Of a DNA stretch of 64,000 nt, positions 1-12,600 are shown in pieces (positions within the stretch are counted from its first letter, which is position 1; each line of letters begins with the position of its first letter). The notes below the pieces were generated by a model. The model saw nothing but the letters and a program-made list of their open reading frames with translations, was not told the origin of the DNA and ran no database searches. The stretch is from Lineus longissimus (taxonomy: Eukaryota; Nemertea; Pilidiophora; Heteronemertea; Lineidae): contig NC_088311.1 in the NCBI RefSeq assembly GCF_910592395.1, positions 22,354,646 through 22,418,645 of the forward strand, written 5' to 3'. A program made the translations under genes and the position numbers.

Positions 1-805
1 TGGACAGCCAAATGTAGCTTAGTCCCTCTAGTCTGTGCATGGAGGCATTAGTTCCCAGTGTGTGACTAAATTGCTGGTTTGATAGTGTTTGAGTCTCAAT
101 ACAAAATTGAACAAGCCATTGACAAAGTGAGAAAAAAATTGCTATGGTCCTATTGAAAAATTATTTGATTACTATTTAACTTTTGAGGGATTAGCTTTTT
201 TCTCTTTTATTCAAATCTTGCCTGGCTGTAGTCTGGGAAGCCAATTTGAGGTCACTGCCTTCTGTTGGGTTTACATAGCTAGCATTCAGCATTGCTGATC
301 CAATATTCTGTTGAGGCCTTTGAATCAACACCGTGGTCTGCAGGATTTTGAATAAAGATTTCCAGATTTTGTATCTCTTCACACATTTGCATGAATCAGT
401 TCAGTTTCTATTAATGACATAATGTGCCTGCATATAAGCCGGATACAAAATCAGGAAATTTTGCTCCAATTTCTGCTGATCACGGCTTCGATTCAAAGTC
501 CACACTCAAAGGAGGGAACTTGTCAGCATTGCTAAACTATGATTATTGGTTGCAGGGATGCTGGTGTATTGCTTGGTCTTCTGTTTGTAGTCTACGGTTT
601 TCTTGATAAACTGCAACTATTTTGGTTGTAATGCTCTTTCTTTGTGATGAAAAGAAATCAAATTTCCTCGGTAAAAAATCATAAAATGAAGTCCATGGAT
701 ACATGTACGACGTATCTGTCGCGCCAAAACCATTCTTTGGTGGTTTCCATTAAGTTAATAAAGAGTCTTGCCTTCTAATCTAACCTTTTCTCTTCACTCT
801 TGCAG
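1..805. other. Intron sequence upstream of the first visible L3MBTL exon
   Basis: No exon is supported here. The first visible L3MBTL exon starts at 806 after a good pyrimidine tract and tgcag, and needs one base from an upstream exon, so this stretch is intron. The first MBT repeat expected in the family is not found in any frame. Short ORFs at 191-382 (-) and 424-606 (+) show no recognisable domain. Confidence 0.6.
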
Positions 806-3800
806 GGTTCTCGCCTGAAAGATTCAGCTGGCAAAGCTACTTGAAGCTCTCCAAGTCGCAGGCTGCACCCAGGCATCTCTTTCAGAGTCAACAAGCTGCA
901 GTAAGTGGCCATGACCCTTTTAAAGGCTATTTATACTCCCATTCGAATCTTCCACAAAGTGCATTTTGGTGGGCTGTGAAAATGTAACAAATTCTACTTC
1001 CTGCAACAATAAGTACAATAGCCATAATGGAGAGATCTAACAAGTCATCCTCATCATTGCTGTGTTGCACGGAAAGAGATTCCATGCTATTTAATTATAA
1101 TTTCCATTTGTTCCAAATTGGTCATGTGTGAACAAAGTCACAACCAGAATGCCTGGATTAGTTCACTCTAAACACTATGAAGGGCTATTTTGAGGATGAT
1201 GTGGAAAATTTAAGATTTTCAGACATGATTTATGCTCTATCTTGTAGACATCTGATCTGAACCTTGTAACTTTCTTTGCAGTCAGTTACTCCTCATGGAT
1301 TCAGGGTTGGGATGAAGTTGGAAGCGATCGACAAAAAGAACACTGTCCTCATTTGTGTTGCTACTGTGGTGGACATTATCGGTGATCGAATCTTGATCCA
1401 CTTTGATGGTTGGGAGGATAGCTATGATTATTGGGCTGACCCGACGTCGCCTTATATCAAACCTGTGGGTTATTGTCAGGAAACGGAGAAGGCACTGTCT
1501 CCTCCTAATGGTAGGTGCTGTAGACATTTCATTTTTTGCCATACAGGAGCAAATTGTAATGTTTTTATTTAAATATCCATGTTTTAATTCAATATCGTCC
1601 ACTTCCTAAAATTTCCTCAATCTATCTTTATAATTTTAGATTGTGAAGATATACAGAATTTCACGTGGGAGAGCTATCTGAAACAAACAAAATCCCAGCC
1701 TGTCCCTGCAAGGGCATTCAAACCGGTGAGTAAAGGCAAGTCTCCATTGCGATAAGTTTCCAGTGCAGGAAACACCTGGAAAACAGCGGAGCCTCATAGT
1801 CAAGTGGTTAACACTGCTGGTTGCCGAGCAATCAGGCCCAGGTTTGATTCTGGGGAGAACCCAGGATTGTATTTCAAGATGAACAGGTGTGACTTTTAAG
1901 GAACAGCTTTTTCTGGGGAACTACCTTTTATGAGCAAAATCTTTGAACATAAAACTGCCCCGAAATTTGTTTTAACGGTACTACAGATTTATAGTAAAGT
2001 TCCTGTTCCCATTCCAGCGTGGACCACACCAATTCGAAATCTATCAGAAGTTAGAAGTTGTTGACAAGCGGAACCCAATACTGATACGAGTGGCGAGCAT
2101 AGTAGACATTGAAGAGTTCCGGATCAAGATTCACTTTGATGGATGGTCAGATGTTTTTGATGATTGGCTTGATGATGACTGTCCTGATTTCCATCCACCA
2201 GGGTGGTGTGCCAAAACCGGTCATCCGCTGCAGCCACCAATTAGTAAGTTGATACCTTGAGCTTTTGGTTGAAACATTTTCAATGGAATTATTTTGCATT
2301 CATCTGTATCATAGCAGTTTATCTTCCAGTGCTAATATTTTGGCTTTCCCATAGGTCCACAGGATTTGGTTGTATCGCCGACTCAGGGCGGCTGCCCCAC
2401 ACCTGGCTGTAAGGGTATTGGCCATATCAAGGGAGCAAAATACACTGGACACCACAGGTAAGAGATTGTAAATTTTACAGTTGAAAGTGTTTTTTAGGGA
2501 ACAGTACTGTTTACTGCCCAATTTTTGCGATTTTTATTATGATTGTTGAATATTGTATCTGTCTTTCAGTGCCTTTGGTTGTCCTTACTCATCTGTCAAT
2601 ATGAACAAGGGGAATGCAATACAAGACCGACTAGGTTCTTCAAAGTCCGATGAGATCTCTCCCCCAGCTAAATTTCATTCACCTGATGCCAAGTAAGTGA
2701 ATTTCAGTTCTTGTTTATTCCATCTGAAGGGCTCCAATGCCAAGGCCACTACTGCCATGACTAGTGACGACGACATGACTGCAGTCAAAAAGTCCTCGTG
2801 TCTTTCAAATGAGTGGTTTTGTATAGATACACTGCGTACATTGGAGCATTGTAGTTTTTGGTAGTGTACCTCGGGATAGAAAATGCCAAGCTTTGTGACA
2901 TAACCGCCAAAACATTATTAGTACACAGTTGTGGGAAAAATTTGCCAGTTTCCTCTTTCAGTCAGCATGCTTATTTTGAAAAACCTGTGCTTGCAGGAGA
3001 TTAATTCACTTTGTGCAGCCATTGAGAGGGTTTTGGCGATCCTTTGTGTTGAGCCTACAGCTCTTAAACTAATGCATGTGTTACAACTCGAAGAAATTTA
3101 TCATTCAGATTGAATCCATTAGCGGAGAAAAGGTTCTATGGCGCTAGTAAATACAAGGAGATGGCTAATGGGGACCACAGACCTCGCGTTGGTCCTGGAC
3201 GTCCTGCGAGGAAGAAGTAAGTTTGGTTGTTTGGGAGATATTTTTGGATATTAAAGGTCTCCTGCGTTTGTTAAAAAATTTGGGAGGTAAACTTGAAATT
3301 TGAAAGTTTCCAAACACACAGATGGTCATGCCATTCAAATTTACCTCTGTAATCATGGCCTGCCTACGAGTGAGAGAACTTTTTAAACTCAAGATGTTCT
3401 CTAATAGAGAGATTCAAATGTATGTGTTTTACTGTTTATATGCCTGAACTTAGTGGTGATACTAAACTTCAATTCCTTGCGCTTCAGGCATAAATTTATG
3501 GGGCGGGTGAAAGAGGAAAAAGACGAAGAGGATGACGAGGATCAAGAGAATTTCCTTCACAATGGCATTCATCAATCAGTCTTCATGTCAGCAATGGTGC
3601 TCAATCCTGTCAAAGACTTCCCACTCTGCTGGGAGCAACACTCCAAACTGCTGCCTGGGGTCGACAAAATCAGGGGGACTGCTGTGGCCAAATGGTCCAT
3701 CGAGGAGGTGGCTGATTTTGTCAACACACTGCCTGGTTGTGATGAGCAGGGGCAGATTTTTCAAGATGAGGTGAGATTTTATTACGATTTGTAAATATTT

Positions 3801-4092
3801 GATTTGAGATGAATGTGATTTGTCACAAACTCGTGTGTAGTCTCCCAATGTTAAATTTCATAATCTGGTGAAATTTTATGTTTTAATTTTGTTTGGCAAC
3901 TTCATTTTATAGTAGGTCCCCCTTTGACCTGGCTGACTTCAAATCTATTCTCTTCTGTTTCAGCAAATCGATGGTGAGGCCTTCCTACTTTTGAACCAAA
4001 CGGACATCGTCAAGATCATGAACATAAAGCTAGGACCAGCTCTAAAAATCTACAACAGCATTCTAATGTTTAAAAACACTGCTGAATCATAG
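806..4092 (+). CDS. L3MBTL: L(3)MBT-like chromatin reader (MBT2-MBT3-zinc finger-SAM), 5'-partial
   Basis: Polycomb-related nuclear protein; family members bind mono- and dimethyl-lysine on histones and compact chromatin. Exons with GT-AG borders and consistent phases: 806-900, 1282-1510, 1640-1725, 2018-2243, 2355-2457, 2570-2692, 3109-3216, 3488-3770, 3964-4092, giving 459 residues. In order: an MBT repeat (about residues 5-107) with the F-x2-W-x3-Y reader cage in HFDGWEDSYDYW; a second MBT (112-211) with HFDGWSDVFDDW; an FCS/C2HC finger (222-255) starting CPTPGC; an acidic stretch near 333-343; and a C-terminal SAM domain (about 390-455) containing DGEAFLLL and KLGPALKIYN. By comparison with L3MBTL1/3/4 these are MBT2 and MBT3, so MBT1 and the N-terminus lie left of the window. 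Stop TAG is at 4090-4092. I cannot say which vertebrate paralogue it matches; a single pro-orthologue is likely. Confidence 0.93.
1113..1160 (+). repeat. Short dispersed repeat, copy 1 (CACAACCAG family)
   Basis: Contains CCAAATTGGT, then a variable spacer, then ACAAAGTCACAACCAGA and TGCCTGGATTA. The same order of blocks recurs at 35197-35240 and 42271-42310. Lies in an L3MBTL intron. The family is not recognised. Confidence 0.45.
1787..1870 (+). repeat. tRNA-derived SINE or tRNA-like relic in L3MBTL intron
   Basis: A box-A-like TAGTCAAGTGG (1797-1807) is followed by a box-B-like GGTTTGATTCT (1841-1851) at tRNA-like spacing, as in the pol III promoter of a tRNA-derived SINE. No clean cloverleaf with paired acceptor ends is visible, so a working tRNA gene is unlikely. 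Inserted between L3MBTL exons 1640-1725 and 2018-2243. Confidence 0.5.
3330..3416 (+). repeat. MITE-like dispersed repeat, decayed copy in L3MBTL intron
   Basis: Shares TGCCATTCAA, ACCTCT and a terminal block TAATAGAGAG-TTC with the fuller element at 4524-4679, in the same order and orientation, but is partly degraded. It lies between L3MBTL exons 3109-3216 and 3488-3770. Confidence 0.5.
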
Positions 4093-4232
4093 TGCTGGAT
4101 ATCACGATTCCTCTAGACTGTAAATAATTTCTGTTGCTCAAGTTATGACTGTGAATATCAACTGTCATGTTTGAAAGATTGTTCGTGGATGCAGAATTTT
4201 GCACCGTGGTTGGCGGAGTTTTCGGATTGAAC

Positions 4233-4238
4233 AATAAA
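4233..4238 (+). terminator. Polyadenylation signal of L3MBTL
   Basis: AATAAA lies about 140 bases after the L3MBTL stop codon, in sequence without other genes. The most likely 3' end signal; the cleavage site is not determined. Confidence 0.6.
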
Positions 4239-4523
4239 CAACTTATAAAAGAGAACCCTCTGTTCATGCAAGCTGGATGGAAAGTGATTTGTAGTTGTAG
4301 TGTAAAGCCATAAAAATTCAGTTTTAAGTTTTCACCAATGTTTTATATTCCCAAGAATGCCCTGTCAAATGCAAACTTAAGAAATTGCGATGTTTAGTCT
4401 GCCACCAAATCAATTTGAATGAATTCTTTCGGATGGGAGTGGGGTAAAGAATGCAAGAACCTCAAGTAATCATGCAGAAGGACACACTTTTATCGAAACG
4501 ATTGTTTTATTGCCTAAGAAATA

Positions 4524-4679
4524 AGTGGAACCTCCCTTAGCGGACACCTCTCTATTAAGAACACTAGTTTTGGTCCCAAGTTGGTTGTTGCCATTCAATT
4601 TGACCTCTAATGAGGACACCTCTCTATCAAGGACAGTACTTTTCAGTCCCGAGGGTGTCCTTAATAGAGAGGTTCTACT
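4524..4679 (+). mobile_element. MITE-like inverted-repeat element, best copy
   Basis: About 155 bp with terminal inverted repeats: the left end reads AGTGGAACCTCCCTTA and the right end, reverse-complemented, AGTAGAACCTCTCTATTA. Inside, a GGACACCTCTCTAT-AAG block is repeated directly and then inverted. Related copies lie at 3330-3416, 14420-14585 and 27101-27172. There is no coding capacity, as expected of a non-autonomous DNA element. The superfamily and target-site duplication are not clear. Confidence 0.6.
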
Positions 4680-6565
4680 GTACATTGACGTGGTGCTAAT
4701 CTTTTATCGAGGTAAATTCTAAATGTGACGCATGCGTCGTTGCTTGAAATCGAACTTTGTTGTATTGTATAAAGTGGTTTATCAAGCCGTTGACCTTTCA
4801 GGTTGATACATCTTGTACAAATATAATGTGTATGTATGTGTTCTGTTCACTCCTCCCTTCTCAAGCTAATAGAGGTTATTTGTCAGCCACTTGGTGAAAT
4901 CTTGTTGTATCCATACAGAATCGCTGTAATGAGACATAGGATGTCGTAGGAGTCCAATCGGGGGTCATACGTTAAGTACATGTATGTACAGAGGGGGTTC
5001 ATTTGTGTACACTGTACATTTTTACAATTTTTGGGTACTGGGGCCGGGTCCTGAAAATCGGAAAATGTGCGTAATGGACTTTAAGTATAGCGCCTGATAT
5101 GTTTTAGACATGTCTGTAATGATGACTTGGACTCTGATTAACATCTTGACATGTCAGAAAGGGGGTAGGAAAATAGAAATGCAGGCAGACTATTACAGCT
5201 CTGGCTCGGGAGCAAGAGGGTTAAAACTGGTCAGGTGCCATTCTCAACATAGAATTGAAGTCGGTGAAATTCATTAGTTGCTTGTGAAAATGTATGCTAA
5301 TATTTGATTTGAAATACATTGAAATGATGTATAAGAGAGTATTTTGTCGCCTTTATTAGGGACCATCTAAAAATACTTTAAAGCTGATGAAGCGGATGGA
5401 AAGACAATGAAAACATGTGTCCAATGCAGTCTATTTGGTCATCCTGATCGTCCTTCCTCTACCCGGCAACAAGACAAGCAGGTCCACTGTGTGTGGAGTG
5501 TAGTCTAATGACGCCCAGAGGCATCTGATTCTAAGACTTTTGGTTGGAGTCACAACCAATGAAGACAAAAGTTGATTTCGTTTAGTTTATATTTTCGTCA
5601 CCAGATGTCACTGAGAAAAGTTGCATACTTATAGGAATTTCATGACGTCATCAAAATATGGGCACAAATGAAAACATGGAGACGGTAAGGTTCTGAAAAA
5701 AAAAAGTGATAAAAGTGCTAGTTTTACGAAAGTCTGAGAGTTTCAGACGTTCATAACTATTTCATTCAGTGAACCACTTATATTCCTACATAGTTGTCAA
5801 GTACTATGGTAATACACGCCTTATCTTTGGAGAAATCGGTCCCGTTATTCGGCGAATCTGAGATTTTTGACAGTGTTTATGTTGTCAACCATCCAGCCCT
5901 GTACATTCGTGTACATTGATGTACAGTAGAATAAAATCATACACTTCACTGTACATAAAAGTTGGGAGGGGGGGGGGGGGTGTTATTGTGCCTTCCATTC
6001 GGCATGTATTTATACTATGCGAGGATTTAGGCCGAGACCTATATGATACTGATAGGCGTAGGCGTAGGCCTACCCATTTTTTGTGAGCTTCAAACAATTA
6101 TTCATACCCCCAGACCTTATTGACACTGACAAGGATTGAAGGAAGGATGAAGGCGCAGCAGGGGCTGGGGCAGGGCACAGGCTACAGCAAATACGCACAC
6201 TTGGAACAGCAGAAGGCCTAGGCAAACTTCGGGCTTCCATAAGCCACTGGCACTGGGACAGTCACTTCAGTGAGAAGCCAATGAAAAGCAGAATGAATAG
6301 AGAAAACATATCTATTGCCTAGTTCACTCAGGGTAGTAATTTGTGAGATTTCCTTGAACCTGTGAATGTAATCAATCTTCTTTCTTTTCCAGATTTACAG
6401 ATGGCGGACTAGATAATGACGAAATTCATTATAGGCAAAATGTTCCAAAGAACTTCGTCAATTGTGTTATGATGGGTCCATCTATCTATTCTATATGGAT
6501 TAAAAAGTGAAATAGGAATATTTGAATAAAAGGAAATTTACTTTTTATAATTCTTTGCTACTTAG
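4680..6565. other. Intergenic region between L3MBTL and the MAK/CILK1 kinase
   Basis: About 1.9 kb with no recognisable exon. It contains a run of 13 G at 5968-5980, an A-run near 5695, and a perfect CRE-type octamer TGACGTCA at 5643-5650. The kinase promoter and any further 5' non-coding exon should lie here. No TATA box or clear X-box (RFX site), as might be expected for a ciliary gene, could be picked out by eye. Confidence 0.5.
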
Positions 6566-6637
6566 GATATTCATAGTGCCGCCAGGACTATCCTGTGTGT
6601 GGGTCAGCCGAGAAAAAGGAGAAAAAAATCCAGCCTG
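6566..6637 (+). other. Probable 5' UTR part of the first kinase coding exon
   Basis: A pyrimidine-rich acceptor ending ctttgctacttag precedes 6566, and 72 bases later comes the kinase ATG at 6638. This suggests that the coding exon starts with spliced leader UTR and that a non-coding exon lies upstream. The frame is open back to about 6599 but has no upstream ATG, and the family starts at M-x-R-Y, so ATG 6638 is preferred. Confidence 0.4.
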
Positions 6638-9600
6638 ATGGATCGCTATAACGTGTCAAAGCAACTTGGCGATGGGACATACGGAAGTGTGCTGTTGGCC
6701 ATCACCATTGCTGGTGGGGAGAAAGTGGCAATAAAAAGGTTAATATCACAGAGGAGTATGAGTCGTGTGTTGGTTGATCCAGGGATTATTTGTGGTGCGA
6801 TCTAGAAGAGAGATTGGTACCGGTAGAGAAAATGGAGGAAGAGTCCTCAGGTCCTCAGGTTTTTCTGATATTAACTTGAATTTCTACTGCACGGTACATG
6901 AGCCTGCAGCATCTGGTTAAATATTAACCAAGTTTTTGGTGTATCAGTCAATGGATTTGAAGGAGAGTGGTGAAAGCTTACTAGTACATGTAGATGTAAA
7001 GTGTCATGAATTTCATTCAGGTCCTAAGCAGCGTCCACTGGGGGGATCCACTAAGGTTTAAAATCATCAAAGTGGAGTTGTGTAACATAATTTTGTCTTC
7101 AAACTTTCAGAATGAAAAAGAAATATTACAGATGGGAGGACTGTCTAAGTCTGAGAGAAGTTAAGGTAAGCAAGTGTGCTGTTTTGATACCTAAAGGCAA
7201 AATGCATGAAAGGCACAATGTACAAAGGAGGCCTTTTATAAATTCGACAGACACTGCTCATGCTGTTCCTGACATGACATGAGGAAAATGTAGTAAGATG
7301 TTTACCTTACAGTTTAACTGTGTTAAAATGTGTCAATGTCAGGGTGTCGGGGTGTTTGGTGTCTGTCAAATAAGATTTGGTGTATGTCAGTGACAGGCAC
7401 TGAGGGGGTCAAAATGGAATCTTACATGTACATGTGACTATGATGACATGAACACTATACTATGTACAAGGTACATCTCCTAACAATTTGTAGCCATGAC
7501 AACTTACCAGAAAATGAACTACGTACATGTACCAACTATAGTGAGATGATCAGATTACTTCTTGTCATGATTTTCTTTGGACATACATGTAGGAGTTTTC
7601 AATTGCTCAATTTGTCCGTGATGTGGCAATCATCTTGATGTGGTCAGTGCTTTTAACTTGCAACAGGCATAAGAGACAGCAGGGCATGGATTGATAGATG
7701 ACAGCAGGGAATGGGTACTTATATTTAATCTGCCAACCATGTGAACATCTTTTGCTCCATTGAACTATGTCAAGAATAGCGGCTTCTTGTGTTTGTGGAT
7801 AGAAAGCCATTGTCTATGAAGATTCCTTCAGACAGCACCAGGTTCTGCTATTGCTGGCTTGGACTGGCCTGCATCACCACCAATTGGCTTGAGCAACTAC
7901 TTCAAAACTCTAGCCCACTAAGAGGAATGCATCACATTCATTTTCTGTTTGTTGGATTGGGCGAAAGCGCATGACTTTTGTGTTTTGTTTAGTATAAGGT
8001 CTAAAGATGTATCATTCGTACTCATGTGAATGATTCAGAATCAGAAGCACAACCCATCACACTAATAAAAGTATACTGCTGACCATGAATCTTTTATCCA
8101 CCATTAAAAAGCAAATGTTGTTAGCAACTGTCCAGCAGTGGTTGAAAAATCAATGCTGGTACTGAGAGCTACATTTGTAGTGCACGCTACAATGTGGTTG
8201 TACAGAATGTTCCATTGATTGGCTTGGTTTTCTTATTGGCTGTTTGCGGCAAGGGAGACCAAATGAAGTACAGTTATTATGTCTTATGCATGTATTGCTA
8301 TGGCCATGTTGTTTGCTGTGTAAACGTATGTCTTACAATGTACTTTATAACATTGTTTTCATGTGGACAACACAAGATTCTTGTGTAGAATATAAAACCT
8401 AATTAGCCCTTTTTACATCATATACCACTGTACAATGTAGAGACATTTCATGGACCAAAGAATACCACAAAAAATTGGCTCCCAAATGCCCTACATGTAA
8501 TTGAAAATACCAGGTCAAAACCCAAAACTTTATGTTACCATGGGCTTGGAACTAATGTTGCTGCTGAAAAATATCAGAATGACTGGCAAAGCACAATGGT
8601 ATTTTTCAAACGTTACTTTAGCTTTAGTAAGACTATGCCTACCCTGAGTCAGTAAAAGCCTACAGCAAATAATTGGCCGGTAGATATGTAGACCATTCAA
8701 TGATATGTTTGATTTGAAGGCATATAACTTTCAGAATGTTTTTATAAAGAAATATGCTTTTGGCTAGATGTTAGGCAGTGAATTTGCCTGGTAAGACTCT
8801 GCTCATATAACTCTTGTATAATTTCAAGCAATATTTGTTCAAATGCCATTTCCTTCTGTGTGCCAAAAAAGGCAAATTGGCTCGACTTCATAAAAGTATG
8901 TCGATCTCATGTGTGTCTCGGGAGTGAACTCTGTGGCTTTATGTAAAAAAGTTAGGCAGTTTTAAACTCTTTATAATTGAGTTAAAGGTGCCAATACAAC
9001 AGAAAAACAAAGTTATAAAATTTCCTAAGGTCAGGCACAAAAAGGCGATGTTTTTTCCAGACACTGTAAAAATGTCCTTTACAGTGTCAGGAAAAACATC
9101 GCCACGGATGTCATAGGGCATCAACATCAACATCAAGGATAACACATCCTCCCGTTGCTGTAGCAACTGCAAGACGAGGTTCCGGTACCGCCAATGTGAC
9201 AAAAGAAAAGCCTATAGATCATCCATGTTGAAAAGTCGATACCGAGCACAGTATAGGCTTTATGTCTATGTGAAGCCAACATATCGAAGGATTATTGATA
9301 TTTCAAGGCCAGGAGAGAGGGCCCTGGTTTAGCATTAGTCATTATGGCTTAAATAAGCCTAAATTGAAAGTTACAATACATTGACAAAATGTGGACAGAA
9401 AAATATGCAGGAGCACAGCCTTAGAGTTTTTCCACCCAGCCTAAAAATTTAATGGAAAAACACCTGTGTAAGCAAAGACAGCTTAATTCTAATTTCTGAA
9501 AAGTTCCTGACTATTTCTCATGAATACTGATTGTTACATATTGTCTTTGTTTGCAATTACCATGGCAACGAAATTAATGGGATAATTGGTCAAGATGTAC

Positions 9601-12600
9601 CCTACTTCAACATGCAGAATTTCCAGGGTTTTAACAAAATGATTTACTGCTCTTGAAATGAAACGGTTTGCTCTTGATTGATGAGATTGGCGGTGTAGTA
9701 CAGAATAAAATGATTTTAAAGAATCTCTTTGTTTAGATTTGTATGGGTAGTGCAGAGGTGCTTGGCAACTGTTGCTGTTAGTCTATGGTCGGAAATTGGC
9801 TGTAAAATTAATAATGACGTATCTGTAATGACAATGCATGCACATTTATTTGCAAGAATTCATGACTTTGTCTCTCAGTTTGACTGAGATGATCACTTAC
9901 CTGTTTTGCTTGATGCAATAAGCCCAAATCACGGAAAGCCGGCTGGGTCCAAATGTTGTGATTGAGAGGCCTGCCTAGGCATAAACGAATCCTTATATCA
10001 AAATTTACTAATCGTTTCATTTCGTTTCTTTCTTTTCAGTCGCTTCGGAAACTTAAACATGCCAACATAGTCCAGCTCAAAGAGGTCATACGAGAAAATG
10101 ACCAGTTATATTTTGTGTTTGAATTCATGAAGGAAAATCTTTATCAAATGATGAAGGGACGGTGAGTGTTATTTGGAAAATCAAGTCTCACAGGCCTCGG
10201 GGCTATAAAAAAACCCTCAAAGTTATACATTGAGCCGAGTTCTCCATTTTTTAAAGAGAATTGTGTGAGGAATCATCCAACTCTTTGAACATTTTTGCAT
10301 GTGTGGCCTTTAATAAGCCAGTGCCGTCACAAATGTGCATGAAATAAAGAAATGATAGGTAAATATTGCAGGTCAGCCTATTACATTCTGTCCAGCTAAA
10401 TTTGAAAGTAAAAGCAAAAACTTTCAGATGAAATGCATCAATGGAATCGTGAGCTTATTCTTTTCGCTATCCTTGGCCTACCCCAAGGTAAACAGTTGTA
10501 CTCTGGGCTTATTGGAATTCTCTGTGATATTTGACGGGAGTAAACAAAGAATATGGACAATAGCATTGGTTGAATAGTGCCTGTCTTGGGTGACATGACC
10601 TGTGGCAGAAATGCCAACATGATGGGTATTTTGATCGATTATTCCATAGTATACTGTAAACTTCATTTTCTTGTCGAGTTTTTAACTTAAAAAGCTACAT
10701 CTCTCTATCTCTCTATCTATCAATGTATCTCTAAACCACATATTTATAGCGCCCTCATCACTCCTATATTGGGCCGTTCAAAGGCGCTTCACAATAATTC
10801 TAATGCTCGTAATGTTCGTGGAAGAGGTGGGCCTTGAGTAGTGCCTTAAATGCTGTGATAGAGTTCTTTGAAATAATTTTCTCTTTTCTCTTTCAGGGAT
10901 AAGTTATTTCCGGAGTCGACGATTAGAAATATAACCTACCAAGTATTACAAGGGCTAGCGTATATGCACAAGCACGGTACGTAGCATGTTGCCCTTTATC
11001 TTCCTGGTTGTTTAAAATGGGTCAGTTGTTGTGTTAGGTACATCAACTTCCCTTTAAATGTTTTCACTGGAACATTCTGTAAATCAGCCAGGAGCTGTCG
11101 GGGCTCTCCAGATAGGTAATGGTTATTGGTATGACATTGACAATACGCTACCAAGATCCATTGATTGGCTCCTTATCAAGTTTGGAAGTGCCTTACAATC
11201 AAAAACAAAGTGCAACTGGAAAAAAAGAAGTGATAGCTATGTATAATGGTTTTCCAGAAGTCTGTTATTCCTGAATTCTACTGGGGGAAGGGTTAACTGT
11301 TGTACTGTTCACATCATGCATATGTACTTATAATCATGTACATGTATCAGATCAGATGTATGCAAACTCTCATTCAACTATGGATATAAATGCTTCATTG
11401 TTTAAACTCTGCTAATCAATTTTCAGAGTCATTTAATGATTTATTGATAGTCTGCATGTTATCACGCTGATCGAACATGAGCCACTGGTCTCTGCGTCTG
11501 CTGTAATACTTGTGGCGATTCATTGATTTATTGAGAGTTTGCACTCTCTTCGAACATGGTCCAGTGGTTTCTGCAAGTCTTTGAGTCCTTGTGTTTTGTT
11601 CAAGTGCATGCATTGCATTGATTTCTTGTCATCACCGTCAACATCGCCTGATCGAATATAAAAGGAACTGGCGAAACTACCGCTGTGTAGCTCTGACTAC
11701 AATATGATTACATTGTACATACAGATAGTTTTCCTAATGATAAATGGGATTTTGAATAATGTAATGACTGGTAAAGCTCTGGTGACGATATTGAGGGGTG
11801 ACCTTCATTAACAAGGGTACCACCATTTGCCTTGAACTTGTTTGAAGTGAATACCTGTCTGCTCATCAAACTTTTTTTGTAGGATACTTCCACAGAGATT
11901 TGAAACCAGAAAATCTCCTTTGCTCTGGCGTAGAACTCGTAAAAATCGCGGACTTCGGTCTTGCACGAGAAATTCGCTCACAGCCTCCGTTTACAGATTA
12001 TGTATCGACCAGATGGTTAGTGAAGGCGTTTGCGTATTCAAACAGACATGATCTCATCCTGTAGGGGGCGCAGCAGAATACTTTGCATATAGTCATAGTG
12101 GAACTAGCAAGTCACTCTTTCTCTATGTATACTGCTTTTGGTCCAAAATTCGTCATAGAATCTTTGTGGCTTTCGAAATGTTTTCCTAGGAATTGTGCTG
12201 CGCTCTCTATGGGTCTGAGATGTATCTGTAGCATGCTTTAAATGCTTTGGGAATGTTACCAACATTTTCACCTCGACGTTGCCCCCCCCTTGTTGTTTTC
12301 TCTAACATGATTTCGGTGTTGAATTACACTAACCATAACAATGCTTATTTGATTGTAGGCTATTTTCATCGAGACATGAAGCCGGAAAACTTATTATGCA
12401 GCGGCCAGGAACTGGTGAAAATAGCCGACTTTGGTCTCGCACGAGAGATCAGGTCCCGGCCGCCATTCACAGACTATGTCTCTACAAGATGGTTAGTGTT
12501 TTGTATTGATAACTCACTGCAACTGGGTTCTGCCAGTTCTCCACATCATCAAGCATTGACCAACTATCGCATTTTTACACAATGCTTCCTCACCTGACAT

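Noticed and set aside
424-606. 60-codon + strand ORF as a possible upstream L3MBTL exon
   Set aside because: No MBT-like residues, and no donor in the phase required by exon 806-900.
6599-6637. Upstream in-frame extension of the kinase N-terminus from a GTG
   Set aside because: No ATG, and the family begins with M-x-R-Y directly before the glycine loop; ATG 6638 fits.
8939-9202. 87-codon - strand ORF
   Set aside because: It runs through the 60-nt intronic hairpin and has no protein-like features.
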